Shown: positions 8,400 through 18,060 of the stretch, piece by piece
How the letters are laid out: every line of letters begins with the position of its first letter
How positions within the stretch are numbered: position 1 is the stretch's first letter
DNA from: Solirubrobacter sp963792915
Lineage (GTDB): Bacteria > Actinomycetota > Thermoleophilia > Solirubrobacterales > Solirubrobacteraceae
Length of the DNA: 64,000 nt
Assembly (NCBI GenBank): GCA_963792915.1
Contig: CAWBYD010000011.1
Location: 47,076 to 111,075, forward strand
Direction: 5' to 3'
Made by a program: the position numbers and the translations under genes
Notes under the pieces: model-generated
Told to the model about the DNA's origin: nothing
Seen by the model: the letters and a program-made list of their open reading frames with translations, nothing else
The model's database searches: none

Positions 8400-8873
8400 C
8401 TAGCCTAGCGACTCGCGCAGTTTGCGCAGCGCGCGGTAGACGCGACCCTCCACGGTGGTGAGCGGCTCGCCGAGCACCTTGGCGATCTCCGGCACGGTCA
8501 GCTCGGCGCCGAAGCGCAGCGCGATCGCCTCGCGCTCGTCGGCCGACAGCGAGGACAGCGCCCGCCCCAGCTGGTCGCGCGCCTCCACCGCCGCGAACGG
8601 GTCGGGGGATTGCGCTCCGGCCTCGACGCGGGCGTACGCGCGCCCCTCGGCCGCCGCGCGCCGCACGTGATCGCGCAGAGCGTTCAGCGCGATCGCGTAC
8701 AGCCAGGTCTTGGCCGACCCGCGGCGGCGGTCGTAGCGCGAGCGCAGCGCGCGCTCGAACGCGTCCGCGAGCAGGTCCTCGGCCAGCGCTCGATCCCCCG
8801 TCCGGTAGGCGAGGAAGGCGAACAGGCCCTTGGCCTCGGCGGCGTAGAGCCGCTCGAACTCGTCGTCTTTCAA
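8400..8873 (-). CDS. ECF-type RNA polymerase sigma factor
   Basis: 157 residues from TTG 8873. Region 2 spans about residues 1-75, with FERLYAAEAKGLFAFLAYRT, the acidic AEDLLADAFERAL and the DNA-melting stretch GSAKTWLYAIALNALRD. Region 4 covers about residues 105-155 (LSADEREAIALRF, then LTVPEIAKVLGEPLTTVEGR), the helix-turn-helix that reads the -35. No extra C-terminal domain. It is divergent from the LPXTG-anchored gene at 8918, with 44 bases between starts, the usual layout of an ECF sigma with its sensor or anti-sigma. Its last codon nearly touches the SRP RNA gene, so read-through could feed that gene. Confidence 0.88.
   Translation of the reverse strand: MKDDEFERLYAAEAKGLFAFLAYRTGDRALAEDLLADAFERALRSRYDRRRGSAKTWLYAIALNALRDHVRRAAAEGRAYARVEAGAQSPDPFAAVEARDQLGRALSSLSADEREAIALRFGAELTVPEIAKVLGEPLTTVEGRVYRALRKLRESLG
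8402..8407 (-). promoter_or_regulatory. -10 element of the SRP RNA gene, overlapping the sigma-factor stop codon
   Basis: TAGGCT (8407-8402, minus strand) lies seven bases before the predicted SRP RNA 5' end at 8394. The stop codon TAG of the upstream sigma gene (8402-8400) begins inside it. No good -35 is visible at 16-18 bases. Confidence 0.45.
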
Positions 8874-8917
8874 GATTCGCGATCAGGAATCGGGGTCGAG
8901 CTTCGTATCAGTGTGTG

Positions 8918-9517
8918 ATGACCGAGTTCGACGACGTCATTCGGCTCCTGGAAGATGAGCGGCCGCAGGCCACGGATCTTGAGCTGGACGCGATCAAGCA
9001 GCGAATTCGCCGCCGCGCGGCGGATCCCTCACGGAGGAGAAACCAGTCCATGAAGTCACGCCTTGCCATCCTCGGCATGCTCGTCGCCGGGATGCTGTTC
9101 AGCACCGCCGGCGCGGGTCTCGCCGTGTCGGGGCTCAACTCGGGCACCAACGCCTCGGTGGCGCAGTACGGCACGCCCACGCCGACGCCCACCCCGGTCT
9201 GCACGGCGACGCCGTCGCCCACGCCCACCAACAACACGCCGTCGGCCACCGACAACAACCAGGCCTGCTCGACCGCGCCCGAGGGCGGCGTCCTGCCCGC
9301 CGAGGCCGAGAACGCGCCGGCGACCAGCGAGTCCAACACGACGCCCGCGGCCGGTGTCGCGCCCGCCACGGAAACGCAGCCCGCGGCCCAGGAGGCCGTG
9401 GCGACGACCACCAGCCAGCTGCCCTTCACCGGCTTCGCGGCGATCCCGGTCCTGCTCGGCGGCCTCGCGCTGCTGGGTGGCGGCCTCGTGCTGCGCCGCC
9501 GCACCCGCAGCGAGTAG
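8918..9517 (+). CDS. LPXTG cell-wall-anchored protein with a cytoplasmic N-terminal tail
   Basis: 199 residues. The first 45 residues are charged and non-secretory (TEFDDVIRLLEDERPQ, then LELDAIKQRIRRRA), followed by a membrane span (LAILGMLVAGMLFSTAGAGLAV), a Thr/Pro/Ala-rich external region, and a complete sortase signal: LPFTG at about 168, a hydrophobic stretch and RRRTRSE. A sortase should cut after Thr and attach the protein to the wall. The N-terminal tail resembles the sigma-binding part of small anti-sigma factors in position and charge, and the gene is divergent from an ECF sigma; an anti-sigma role is my inference. ATG 8918 is preferred over GTG 8915 because a TATCAG hexamer lies six bases before it. 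Confidence 0.85.
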   Translation: MTEFDDVIRLLEDERPQATDLELDAIKQRIRRRAADPSRRRNQSMKSRLAILGMLVAGMLFSTAGAGLAVSGLNSGTNASVAQYGTPTPTPTPVCTATPSPTPTNNTPSATDNNQACSTAPEGGVLPAEAENAPATSESNTTPAAGVAPATETQPAAQEAVATTTSQLPFTGFAAIPVLLGGLALLGGGLVLRRRTRSE

Positions 9518-9522
9518 CTCGT

Positions 9523-11538
9523 TCACGGCGCTGGAATCCCGGCCCGCCGCGCGACTTCGCGCCGGCGGGCCGCCGTCTTCGCGCGGCCGAGGTCGCGCAC
9601 AAGCGAGATCGCGAGCGGCTCGAGCGGGTTGAGCCGCAGCGCCTCGGCCGCGTAGGGACGCGCGTCCAGCCCGGACACGCCGTACTGGATCGCCTGCCCG
9701 TAGGCGTACGCCCAGTTGTGCGGATCGCGCGCCCGGGCCGCGTCCATCGCGCGGCGGGCGAGCGCGTACTGGCCGGCGCGGCCGTCGCAGTAGCCGAGGA
9801 TCGCCCACGGTTCGGGCCGGACGCCGAAGCGGTCGGCGGCGCCGAGCGCGCCGCTGATCGCCCCGGGGCAGTCGCCGGTGGCGAAGTCGGCGCGCGCCCG
9901 GTTGAGATCGAGCTGCGACGTCGCCATCAGCCATGGCGTGATCGCGAGCACGAGCACCGCGAGCCCCGCCACGACGCGCGGCAGCCGGCCGATCTCCCCG
10001 ATCCGCCCCGCGCGCGCCGCGAGTGCGACGCCGCCCGCCGCGAACAGCCACACGAACAGCGCCGGCATCTCCCAGTCCCAGTCCACGCCGGCGTGCAGCG
10101 CCAGCATCGTGCCGGCCGCGACGAACGCGCCGTACGCGTGACGCTCGCGCCCGCCGAGCCGGCGCAGGCCGCCGGCCAGCAGCGTGCCGAGCACCAGCAG
10201 CACGAGCGCCAGGCCCGGGATGCCGAGCTCCGACAGCGTCTCGAGGTAGAGCGAGTGGCCGTCGTTGATCTGGACCGGCGGAGCGGGGCGGAAGCGCTGC
10301 CACGTGAGCGCATAGGTGCCGGCGCCGGTGCCGTGCAGCGGGCTCTCGCGGTACCCGTCCAGCGCCACGCGCCAGTTGTCGACGCGCCCGTTGTCGACCG
10401 CCGAGGTCAGCCGCGAGCGCAGGTCGCTGGACTTCAGGTACGCGCCCTGGCGGAACGTGTCGATCGCGTGCGAGAGCCGGTGCGGCGCGCCCGCGACGAG
10501 CCCGCCGGCCAGCACCACGACGAGCACGCCGCCGACGAAGCCGGCGCGGGCGTGGCGTGGCGCGCGCACGGCCTCCAGGCGCCGGTCGAGCCCGAGCGCC
10601 GCCGCGCGCAGCGCCGCGGCGGCCAGCGCGCACGCGACGAGCACGAGCCCCACGCGGCGCGCCTGCGGCGCCGCAGCGGCCGACGTGTAGTTGACCTGGG
10701 CGAGGATGTCGGCGCCGTAGGCGATCTTGACCGCGACCAGCGCGGGCAGCCCGGCCGCCGGCAGCGCCGTGGCGAGCCCGCGCGGCTGCGCCAGCAGCAC
10801 ATACAGCCCCAGGCCCACGGGCAGCGCCCAGATGGCGCCACGCGAGAACGTGAAGTAGAGCGTGACTGCCACCGGCGTGAGCGCCGCGGCGGCCAGCACG
10901 CGCACCCACCGCGGTTCCTGCCCGCTCGCCGTCAGGTGAAGCAGGAGCACGACGCCGAGCGCGCAGGCGATGCCCATGGCGTTCCAGTAGGTCAGCGGGA
11001 ACGCCACACGCTCGGGCAAGTAGCCGCCCGCGACCGGAAACGTCGCCGGCGCGAGCCGCGTGATCAGCCCCGCCACGGCGATCACCGTGAAGGCCGCGGC
11101 GGTAAGGCGCAGCAACATCGCGAGGTCGCCTATACGAACGGCGACGCTCCCGGTCAGCGTGAGAACCAAACCATAGAGCAGCGCGCGGTCGAACTCGGTG
11201 ATTGCCCGCCCCGGTGCGTCCGACCAGAAAGCGGACACGAGGATCCAGACGGCGAATGCCGCCAACGCGCCGGAAGCCAGTACCAGAGCGGGACTCCAGC
11301 CCGCGAAGGGGGCGCGCGCGAGCGTGATCCGGCTGACGACCACAAGGGCGAACGTCAACGCGACGAGTCCCACCTGGCCCGGGAAGAACCCCCCTGCCCG
11401 AAAGCCCAGCCACGCTGTAGCGAGTATCGGTAGCGTTAGCCGCCAGAGGTGCGAACCACGGGCGCTGGCCGCGAGGCGGGGTGGGCTCAAGCGCGGGCTC
11501 GATCTGGCCGATCCAATAGCTTGGACCCCCGTCGACAA
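9523..11538 (-). CDS. O-antigen ligase/polymerase (Wzy-like) with C-terminal TPR region
   Basis: 671 residues. About 12 membrane spans occupy the first 480 residues. The family signature is the large external loop and the FTFSRGAIWALPVGLG segment, with a later HGTGAGTYALTWQRF and INDGHSLYLETLSELG; the last resembles the Wzy_C motif with an H-S-x-Y-L pair. The C-terminal 150 residues are soluble and helical with TPR-like spacing (CPGAISGALGAADRFG, QYALARRAMDAARARDPHNW). Enzymes of this family polymerise or transfer lipid-linked glycans on the outer membrane face. The start TTG 11538 is uncertain. A second polymerase-like gene lies at 19563-20912, so one may polymerise and the other ligate. Confidence 0.85.
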   Translation of the reverse strand: MSTGVQAIGSARSSPRLSPPRLAASARGSHLWRLTLPILATAWLGFRAGGFFPGQVGLVALTFALVVVSRITLARAPFAGWSPALVLASGALAAFAVWILVSAFWSDAPGRAITEFDRALLYGLVLTLTGSVAVRIGDLAMLLRLTAAAFTVIAVAGLITRLAPATFPVAGGYLPERVAFPLTYWNAMGIACALGVVLLLHLTASGQEPRWVRVLAAAALTPVAVTLYFTFSRGAIWALPVGLGLYVLLAQPRGLATALPAAGLPALVAVKIAYGADILAQVNYTSAAAAPQARRVGLVLVACALAAAALRAAALGLDRRLEAVRAPRHARAGFVGGVLVVVLAGGLVAGAPHRLSHAIDTFRQGAYLKSSDLRSRLTSAVDNGRVDNWRVALDGYRESPLHGTGAGTYALTWQRFRPAPPVQINDGHSLYLETLSELGIPGLALVLLVLGTLLAGGLRRLGGRERHAYGAFVAAGTMLALHAGVDWDWEMPALFVWLFAAGGVALAARAGRIGEIGRLPRVVAGLAVLVLAITPWLMATSQLDLNRARADFATGDCPGAISGALGAADRFGVRPEPWAILGYCDGRAGQYALARRAMDAARARDPHNWAYAYGQAIQYGVSGLDARPYAAEALRLNPLEPLAISLVRDLGRAKTAARRREVARRAGIPAP
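9541..9571 (+). terminator. Hairpin terminator of the LPXTG gene, inside the opposing gene
   Basis: GGCCCGCCG (9541-9549) pairs with CGGCGGGCC (9563-9571), with an inner CGCG/CGCG stem. It starts 24 bases after the LPXTG stop. On the other strand it encodes the Arg/Ala-rich C-terminus of the polymerase gene. No T-run follows. Confidence 0.55.
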
Positions 11539-11608
11539 CAGTCAGGAAGACGGCAAAACGAATGCCTGAAGGACCGAGAATGATTTTCAGGAAATTTGGG
11601 CATGACCG

Positions 11609-13078
11609 GTGCGCCGTGTCCGGGATCGACGCTTGAGCACCAACGCCACATCACCGGACTCAAGTCTTAGCGTTGCTGCGGACGTCCTCGGCGAAGCGTT
11701 CGTGCACGGCGCGCCCGATCGCGGCCGCCGGCACGCCCAGCTGCGCCGCCAGCTGCTGAGCGCGGACATCATCGCGGGTGTGGCCACCGGCGCGGTGGCC
11801 GCGGCCGCGGCAGGCCTGCCGCTCGACCGCTTCGCGCCCGTGGCGCTCGCGGTCGGCCTCGGCTGGCCGATCCTGGCGTACATCTGCGGGCTCTACGCGC
11901 TCGACGACCTGCGCTCCTGGGCGAGCGGCATCGGCGACGCGCCGCGACTCGCCGTCACCGCGCTGCTCATCTCCTGGCCGCTGTTCGGCGTCCTGTCGGC
12001 GCTCGGGGCGCCCGTGCCGGTCGCCGGCGCGCTCATGGCCACCGTCCTCACCTGCGCCGGAGCCGGCGTCGCCCGCGCCGCCGCGCGCGTGAGCCTGCAC
12101 CGCTCGCCGGGCCTGCGCCAGCGCACGCTGATCCTCGGCTCGGGCGATGTCGCCCAGCAGCTGGTCGTCCGCCTGCAGCGCCACCGCGAGCTGGGGCTGG
12201 ACCCGGTCGGCTTCATCGACGACGACGTGCACCATCCGGGCCAGCTCGGGATCCCGCGGCTCGGGACGCTCGACGCGCTGCAGGACCTGATCACGTACGG
12301 ACGCGTGGATCGCGTGATGATCGCGTTCAGCCGCGCCGGCCACGAGGAGCTGCTGCACGCCATCCGCGTGTGCCGCGACGCGGGCGTGACCGTCGACATC
12401 GTGCCGCGGCTGTTCGAGTTCCTCGAGGGCGCCCGCTCGATGGAGCAGATCGGCGGGCTGCCGCTGATGTCGATCCGCCAGCCGTCCTTCTCCCCGCTCT
12501 CGCGCTTCGTCAAGCGCTCGCTGGACATCGCGGGCGCGAGCTTCGGGATCGTCGTGCTCACGCCGCTGCTGGCCCTGATCGCCGTCGCGATCAAGCTGGA
12601 CTCGCGCGGCGGCGTGCTGTTCACGCAGCAGCGCTCGGGCCGCGGCGGGCGCTTCTTCAAGCTCTACAAATTCCGCTCCATGCGCGTGGACTCGACCGTG
12701 CTGGTGCGCGACGACGGCGCGATCGTCAAACGCGCCGACGATGACCGGGTCACGCGCGTCGGTCGCGTCATCCGGCGCTTCTCGCTCGACGAGGCGCCGC
12801 AGCTCTTCAACGTCCTCAAGGGCGACATGAGCCTCGTCGGGCCGCGGCCGCTGGTGCTGGCCGAGCACGCGGCGCTGAGCGAGGACTGGCAGGCGCGCCG
12901 CGCCGACCTGCGCCCCGGGCTCACCGGCCCCTGGCAGGTCAGCGGCCGCTCGCACATCCCGTTCCAGGACATGATCAAGTTCGATTACCAGTACGTCGCC
13001 GGCTGGTCGCTGGCGCGCGACGTCGAGATCCTGCTCGCTACGCTCCCGGCCGTGATCTCGGGTCGGGGCGCCTACTGA
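11609..13078 (+). CDS. Polyprenyl-phosphate sugar-1-phosphate transferase (WbaP/EpsE-like initiating enzyme)
   Basis: 489 residues. The N-terminal half has about four membrane spans and a Rossmann-like CoA_binding_3 segment (RQRTLILGSGDVAQQLV). The C-terminal phosphoglycosyl transferase domain, about residues 295-489, has all the landmarks: KRSLDIAGASFGIVV (membrane re-entrant helix), LYKFRSMRVD, FSLDEAPQLFNVLKGDMSLV and GPRP, then RPGLTGPWQVSGR. It starts repeat-unit synthesis by moving a sugar-1-phosphate to undecaprenyl phosphate. GTG 11609 is the longest plausible start; shorter ones at 11633 are possible. Its TGA overlaps the CTG start of the next gene by two bases (CTGA), so the two are translationally coupled. 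Confidence 0.92.
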   Translation: MRRVRDRRLSTNATSPDSSLSVAADVLGEAFVHGAPDRGRRHAQLRRQLLSADIIAGVATGAVAAAAAGLPLDRFAPVALAVGLGWPILAYICGLYALDDLRSWASGIGDAPRLAVTALLISWPLFGVLSALGAPVPVAGALMATVLTCAGAGVARAAARVSLHRSPGLRQRTLILGSGDVAQQLVVRLQRHRELGLDPVGFIDDDVHHPGQLGIPRLGTLDALQDLITYGRVDRVMIAFSRAGHEELLHAIRVCRDAGVTVDIVPRLFEFLEGARSMEQIGGLPLMSIRQPSFSPLSRFVKRSLDIAGASFGIVVLTPLLALIAVAIKLDSRGGVLFTQQRSGRGGRFFKLYKFRSMRVDSTVLVRDDGAIVKRADDDRVTRVGRVIRRFSLDEAPQLFNVLKGDMSLVGPRPLVLAEHAALSEDWQARRADLRPGLTGPWQVSGRSHIPFQDMIKFDYQYVAGWSLARDVEILLATLPAVISGRGAY

Positions 13079-13803
13079 TCGATCTGCACTGTCACGCCCT
13101 GCCGGGCGTCGATGACGGGCCGAGCACGCAGGCGGATTCGCTGGCGCTGCTGCACGCCGCCGCGGCCGACGGGACCCGCACGGTGGTCGCCACCCCGCAC
13201 GTCTCGCGCCGCTATCCGACGCAGCCGGACGTGATCGAGGCGGGAGTCGCCGCGCTCAACGCGGCCGGCTGCCCGGTCGAGCTGCTCGTGGGGGCGGAGG
13301 TAGCGCACGAGATGGCGATCCAGCTGCCCGACGAGACGTTGCGGCGGATGACGCTGGGTTCCTCGCGCTGCCTGCTGCTCGAGTCGCCGCTGGAGCCCGT
13401 GATCGGGGCGGAGTTCGACCGCTGCGTCGCCGATCTGCAGGCGCGCGGCTACCGCGTGCTGCTCGCTCATCCGGAGCGCGCGCCCGGCTTCCGCGACGAC
13501 CCGCGCCGGCTGCACGCGCTGGTCGCCGGCGGCGCGCTGTGCTCGGTCACGGCGGGAGCGCTGACGGGCGCGTTCGGAGACGCGGCGCGCTGGTTCGGGC
13601 TCGAGCTGCTGCGCGACGGCCTGGTGCACAGCGTGGACTCCGACGCCCACCACGTGAGCGGGCGTCCGCCGGGGTTGCGCGAGGGGCTGACGGCCGCGGC
13701 GGCGGTGCTCCCGTTCGTCAGCCGGACGGCGAAGTACCTGGCGCGCGAGAACCCCGCGGCGCTGCTGGCCGACGCGCCGCTGCCTCAGCAGAGCGTTCCG
13801 TAG
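13075..13803 (+). CDS. PHP-family tyrosine phosphatase, CpsB/YwqE type, with apparent CTG start
   Basis: 242 residues. The metal ligands of the PHP fold are all visible: HCH (residues 5-7 of MIDLHCHALPGVDDGP), TPHVSRRYP, GAEVAHEMAI, LLAHPERA and DSDAHH. Family members dephosphorylate the autokinase (BY-kinase) that controls capsule chain length; the likely partner is at 18061-19602. No ATG, GTG or TTG precedes the HCH motif in this frame; CTG at 13075 overlaps the preceding TGA as CTGA and reproduces the family N-terminus exactly. The first conventional start, GTG 13183, would delete the first metal ligands. It ends with a 19-base antiparallel overlap with the glycosyltransferase gene. Confidence 0.87.
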   Translation: MIDLHCHALPGVDDGPSTQADSLALLHAAAADGTRTVVATPHVSRRYPTQPDVIEAGVAALNAAGCPVELLVGAEVAHEMAIQLPDETLRRMTLGSSRCLLLESPLEPVIGAEFDRCVADLQARGYRVLLAHPERAPGFRDDPRRLHALVAGGALCSVTAGALTGAFGDAARWFGLELLRDGLVHSVDSDAHHVSGRPPGLREGLTAAAAVLPFVSRTAKYLARENPAALLADAPLPQQSVP

Positions 13804-14834
13804 ACGGCCGCGGTGGCCGCGACCATGCGCTCGACCGTGAAGCGCTCCGCGTGTCGCGCCCGCGAGGCGGCGGCCATCCGCGCGCGCCGGTCCGGGTCCT
13901 GCAGCAGGTCGATCACCGCGCGCGCCAGCGCGGCGGGATCGCGCGGCGCGATCAGCACGCCGGTGTCCTCGCCGACCGCCTCGCGCGTGCCGCCGACGTC
14001 GGTCGCCACCTGCGGCACCCCGCAGGCCAGCGCCTCCAGCACGCCGATCGGGAACGCCTCCCACGACGACGGCAGCACGTAGACGTCAAGGGCGCGCAGC
14101 GCCCGCGCGGCCGGGGCGTGGAACGGCAGGAACTCGACCTCCCCCGCCGCCGGATGCGCGCGCAGCGCCGCCGCCTCGGGCCCGTCCCCGGTGATCGTGA
14201 CCCGCGCGCCCGCCGCGCGGATCGCGGGCGCCGCGTCGAGCAGCACGTCGAGGCGCTTCTGGCGGCGCAGGACGCTGACCGCGCCGACCGTCAGCCGCGG
14301 GTCCTCGCGCTGCGCGTCGGCGCCCTCGCACGGCGGGCAGCCGTTGTGGATGACGGTCAGCGGCGCGCGGATCGCGTGCGCGCGCGCCACGTCCCGCTCG
14401 TCCTCGCAGACGCAGATGAGCGCCGCCGTGAGCGGCGCCAGCGCGCGCTCCATCGCCAGCCCGAAGCGCCGCCGGGCGTCCGAGATCTCGCCCACGAACG
14501 GGAAGCAGTGCGGCGTGTAGACCGCGGGCTTGCGCGCGAGGCGCGCCGCGAGGCGGCCGATCACGCCCGCCTTGGCGGCGTGCGCGTGCACGACGTCGAA
14601 GCGCGCCAGCGCGCGGGTCAGCGCGCCCAGCGCCTGCGCGTCGCGGTGCGGGTGCGCGTAGTCGCGGCGGAACGGCAGCGTGCGCACGGCGCCCATGCGC
14701 GGCGCCGGCAGGAAGCCCTGCGGCGCGAACACCACGGCCTCGTGGCCGTGCTCACCCAGGCCGAGCGCGAGCTGCGCGACGTGCTCGGCAACGCCCCCGT
14801 CCGGAGGCTCGCAGATCAAGGCGACGCGGGCCAT
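13785..14834 (-). CDS. Glycosyltransferase family 4
   Basis: 349 residues with the GT-B fold. The N-terminal Rossmann half starts MARVALICEPPDGGVAEHV; the C-terminal donor-binding half carries the E-x7-E type motif (SSWEAFPIGVLEALACGVP) and VGAVSVLRRQKRLDVLL. Retaining transferases of this family add hexoses from nucleotide sugars to lipid-linked intermediates on the cytoplasmic face. Sugar specificity cannot be read from sequence. The start overlaps the upstream acetyltransferase gene by 19 bases, so they are probably co-transcribed from further upstream. It converges with, and overlaps, the CpsB-like gene. Confidence 0.9.
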   Translation of the reverse strand: MARVALICEPPDGGVAEHVAQLALGLGEHGHEAVVFAPQGFLPAPRMGAVRTLPFRRDYAHPHRDAQALGALTRALARFDVVHAHAAKAGVIGRLAARLARKPAVYTPHCFPFVGEISDARRRFGLAMERALAPLTAALICVCEDERDVARAHAIRAPLTVIHNGCPPCEGADAQREDPRLTVGAVSVLRRQKRLDVLLDAAPAIRAAGARVTITGDGPEAAALRAHPAAGEVEFLPFHAPAARALRALDVYVLPSSWEAFPIGVLEALACGVPQVATDVGGTREAVGEDTGVLIAPRDPAALARAVIDLLQDPDRRARMAAASRARHAERFTVERMVAATAAVYGTLC

Positions 14835-15346
14835 CGCGGTCCGATCACCCGGGCGGGCGCGCCGGCGAGCACGACGTCGTCGCCGAAGGAATCGGTCACC
14901 ACCGCGTTCGCCCCGACCTGCACGCGGTCGCCCACCGTGACCGCGCCGAACAGCACCGCGCCCGGGCCGAGGAAGGCGTCGTCGCCGATCGCCGGCGAGT
15001 CCCCCTGGCCGCCGGTGACGGCGTCGGAGCCCAGCGTGACGCCCTGCATGATCGTCGCGCGCGCGCCGACCCGGCAGCCGGGGCCGATCACGACCCCGGT
15101 CGGGTGGTAGAGCACGAGCCCGGGGCCGACGTGCGCCTGGTAGGCGATGTCCGCGCCGGTCACGACGTGGTTGAGCTGCTTGAGCAGGGAGCCCGCGACG
15201 CCGGCGCGGGCGCCGGCGATCTGGGCGAGCCGGAACAGCGCGACGGCCACGAAGCGCACCGTCGGGACGTGGCGCGCGAGCGCCGCGGGGCCGCTCGCGC
15301 CCTGGGCGTTGGCGGCGAAGTCGGCGCGCAGCGCAGCCCAGGACAT
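14816..15346 (-). CDS. Serine acetyltransferase-like left-handed beta-helix acyltransferase
   Basis: 176 residues. A helical N-terminal segment (WAALRADFAANAQG) is followed by hexapeptide repeats: GADIAYQAHVGPGLVLYHPT, VVIGPGCRVGARATIMQGVTLG and VGDRVQVGANAVVT. This is the CysE/WcaB layout. In a polysaccharide locus it more likely O-acetylates a sugar residue than makes O-acetylserine; this is inference from context. A TAGAAT hexamer (15359-15354) seven bases before ATG 15346 suggests its own leaderless promoter. It lies 21 bases after the DsbA-like gene. Confidence 0.85.
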   Translation of the reverse strand: MSWAALRADFAANAQGASGPAALARHVPTVRFVAVALFRLAQIAGARAGVAGSLLKQLNHVVTGADIAYQAHVGPGLVLYHPTGVVIGPGCRVGARATIMQGVTLGSDAVTGGQGDSPAIGDDAFLGPGAVLFGAVTVGDRVQVGANAVVTDSFGDDVVLAGAPARVIGPRWPASP

Positions 15347-15367
15347 GCGCGCGATTCTAGGAGCCCG

Positions 15368-16150
15368 TTAGGAGCCGGTCAGCTGGCCGATCGCCGCCGT
15401 CGCCTCCTGGGCGGAGCTGCCGAGGACGATCGGCCGCACCGGCTGGCCCGTGCGGCCGGCGGCGAACGCCGGCACGACCTGCTGGTTGAGCGTCAGGAAG
15501 CCGCGCGCGACATCGTCGAGCTTGCGCCGCGTGGCCGTGAGGTGCGCCTCGCGGATCAGCCGGTCGGCATCGAGGCCGGGGACCGTCGCCGCGATACGGC
15601 GCGCGAAGCCGTCGTTGACGTAGTCCGTGGTGTCGTCGCCCGCGTTGGCGTACCACGCCGTGACGAACTGCCACATCTTGTCCTGGCCGGCGGCGGCCCA
15701 CGCGTACTGCGCCGCGAGCGTGGACCAGTCGCGGACGAAGCCGAACGGCCGCAGCTCGATCCGCAGCTTCCCGGACTTCACGTAGCGCGAGATCACCGCG
15801 GGCAGGATCTGCTCCGCGTAGGTCTTGCAGCCCGGGCACACGAGGTCGTTGAACTCGACGAGTGTGTACGGCGCCTTGGGGCTGCCGAGCACCGAGCCGT
15901 GCTCCTCGATGCCGTCGAGCTCGGTCGTCTTGGGCTGGACGCCGGCCGTCGCGGGCGTGGGCGAGGACGCGTCGTCGCTGCCGCGCGTGAGCAGCACGGC
16001 CACGACGGCGATCACGACCGCGGCGAGCGCCGCGCCGCCGATCCCGAGCACGCGCCTGCGGCGCCGGCGGCTCGCAGCCTGCTCGGCCTCCTCCTGACGG
16101 GCGCGCTCGCGCTCGGCGCGCTCACGGCGCGTGGTCTTGGACTTCGCCAT
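15368..16150 (-). CDS. Membrane-anchored DsbA-like thiol oxidoreductase
   Basis: 260 residues. A highly charged cytoplasmic N-terminus (KTTRRERAERERARQEEAEQ) precedes one membrane span (VLGIGGAALAAVVIAVVAVL) and an external thioredoxin-fold domain of the DsbA/BdbD type with the active site CPGC (in FNDLVCPGCKTYAEQ) and a probable cis-Pro loop (LNQQVVPAFAAG). Such proteins form or shuffle disulfides in exported proteins; Cys-containing secreted proteins are encoded nearby. ATG 16150 is supported by TAGCCT (16164-16159) eight bases upstream. It lies 19 bases after the glycosidase-like gene and may also receive transcription controlled by the riboswitch there. Confidence 0.85.
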   Translation of the reverse strand: MAKSKTTRRERAERERARQEEAEQAASRRRRRRVLGIGGAALAAVVIAVVAVLLTRGSDDASSPTPATAGVQPKTTELDGIEEHGSVLGSPKAPYTLVEFNDLVCPGCKTYAEQILPAVISRYVKSGKLRIELRPFGFVRDWSTLAAQYAWAAAGQDKMWQFVTAWYANAGDDTTDYVNDGFARRIAATVPGLDADRLIREAHLTATRRKLDDVARGFLTLNQQVVPAFAAGRTGQPVRPIVLGSSAQEATAAIGQLTGS

Positions 16151-16169
16151 CCGTACGGAGGCTAACCGG

Positions 16170-17870
<1,701 letters not shown>

Positions 17871-17875
17871 TTAGG

Positions 17876-17960
17876 GCTCCTTGGCGGCTGGGCTGTCTCA
17901 GTGGGCGAGACCCCTGGCTTTGCGCCCCCGCCTCGCGGCGGGTTTGCCTTTTTCCGGAGC
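17876..17960 (-). promoter_or_regulatory. Cyclic-di-GMP-I (GEMM-I) riboswitch overlapping the Shine-Dalgarno sequence
   Basis: Read on the minus strand, the leader contains GGCAAACC, a short stem CCGCC/GGCGG capped by a GCGA tetraloop, then GGGGCGCAAAGCC, then a second stem GGTCTC/GAGAC followed by AGCC. This is the GEMM-I consensus in order: tetraloop hairpin, conserved GCAAAGCC and the P3 helix with the AGC that contacts ligand. The closing helix pairs GCTCC (17960-17956) with GGAGC (17880-17876), and that GGAGC is part of the AAGGAG Shine-Dalgarno sequence of the glycosidase-like gene. Ligand-stabilised folding would therefore hide the ribosome site, predicting an OFF switch. The structure is read by eye; the OFF sign is inference. 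Confidence 0.87.
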
Positions 17961-18060
17961 TGCGCCTGCCCCCCCGATCGGCGGCGCGCACAGCCCTTTC
18001 ACGTATGTTTTCGGCACGCGAGCCCGCAGGCTGAAGCCCGCGATACCGTTAGCGCGTGCC

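Noticed and set aside
11602..11640. ATG 11602 as start of the phosphoglycosyl transferase
   Set aside because: It is in a different frame from the conserved domain.
13183..13803. GTG 13183 as the start of the PHP phosphatase
   Set aside because: It would remove the HCH metal site that is intact upstream in the same frame.
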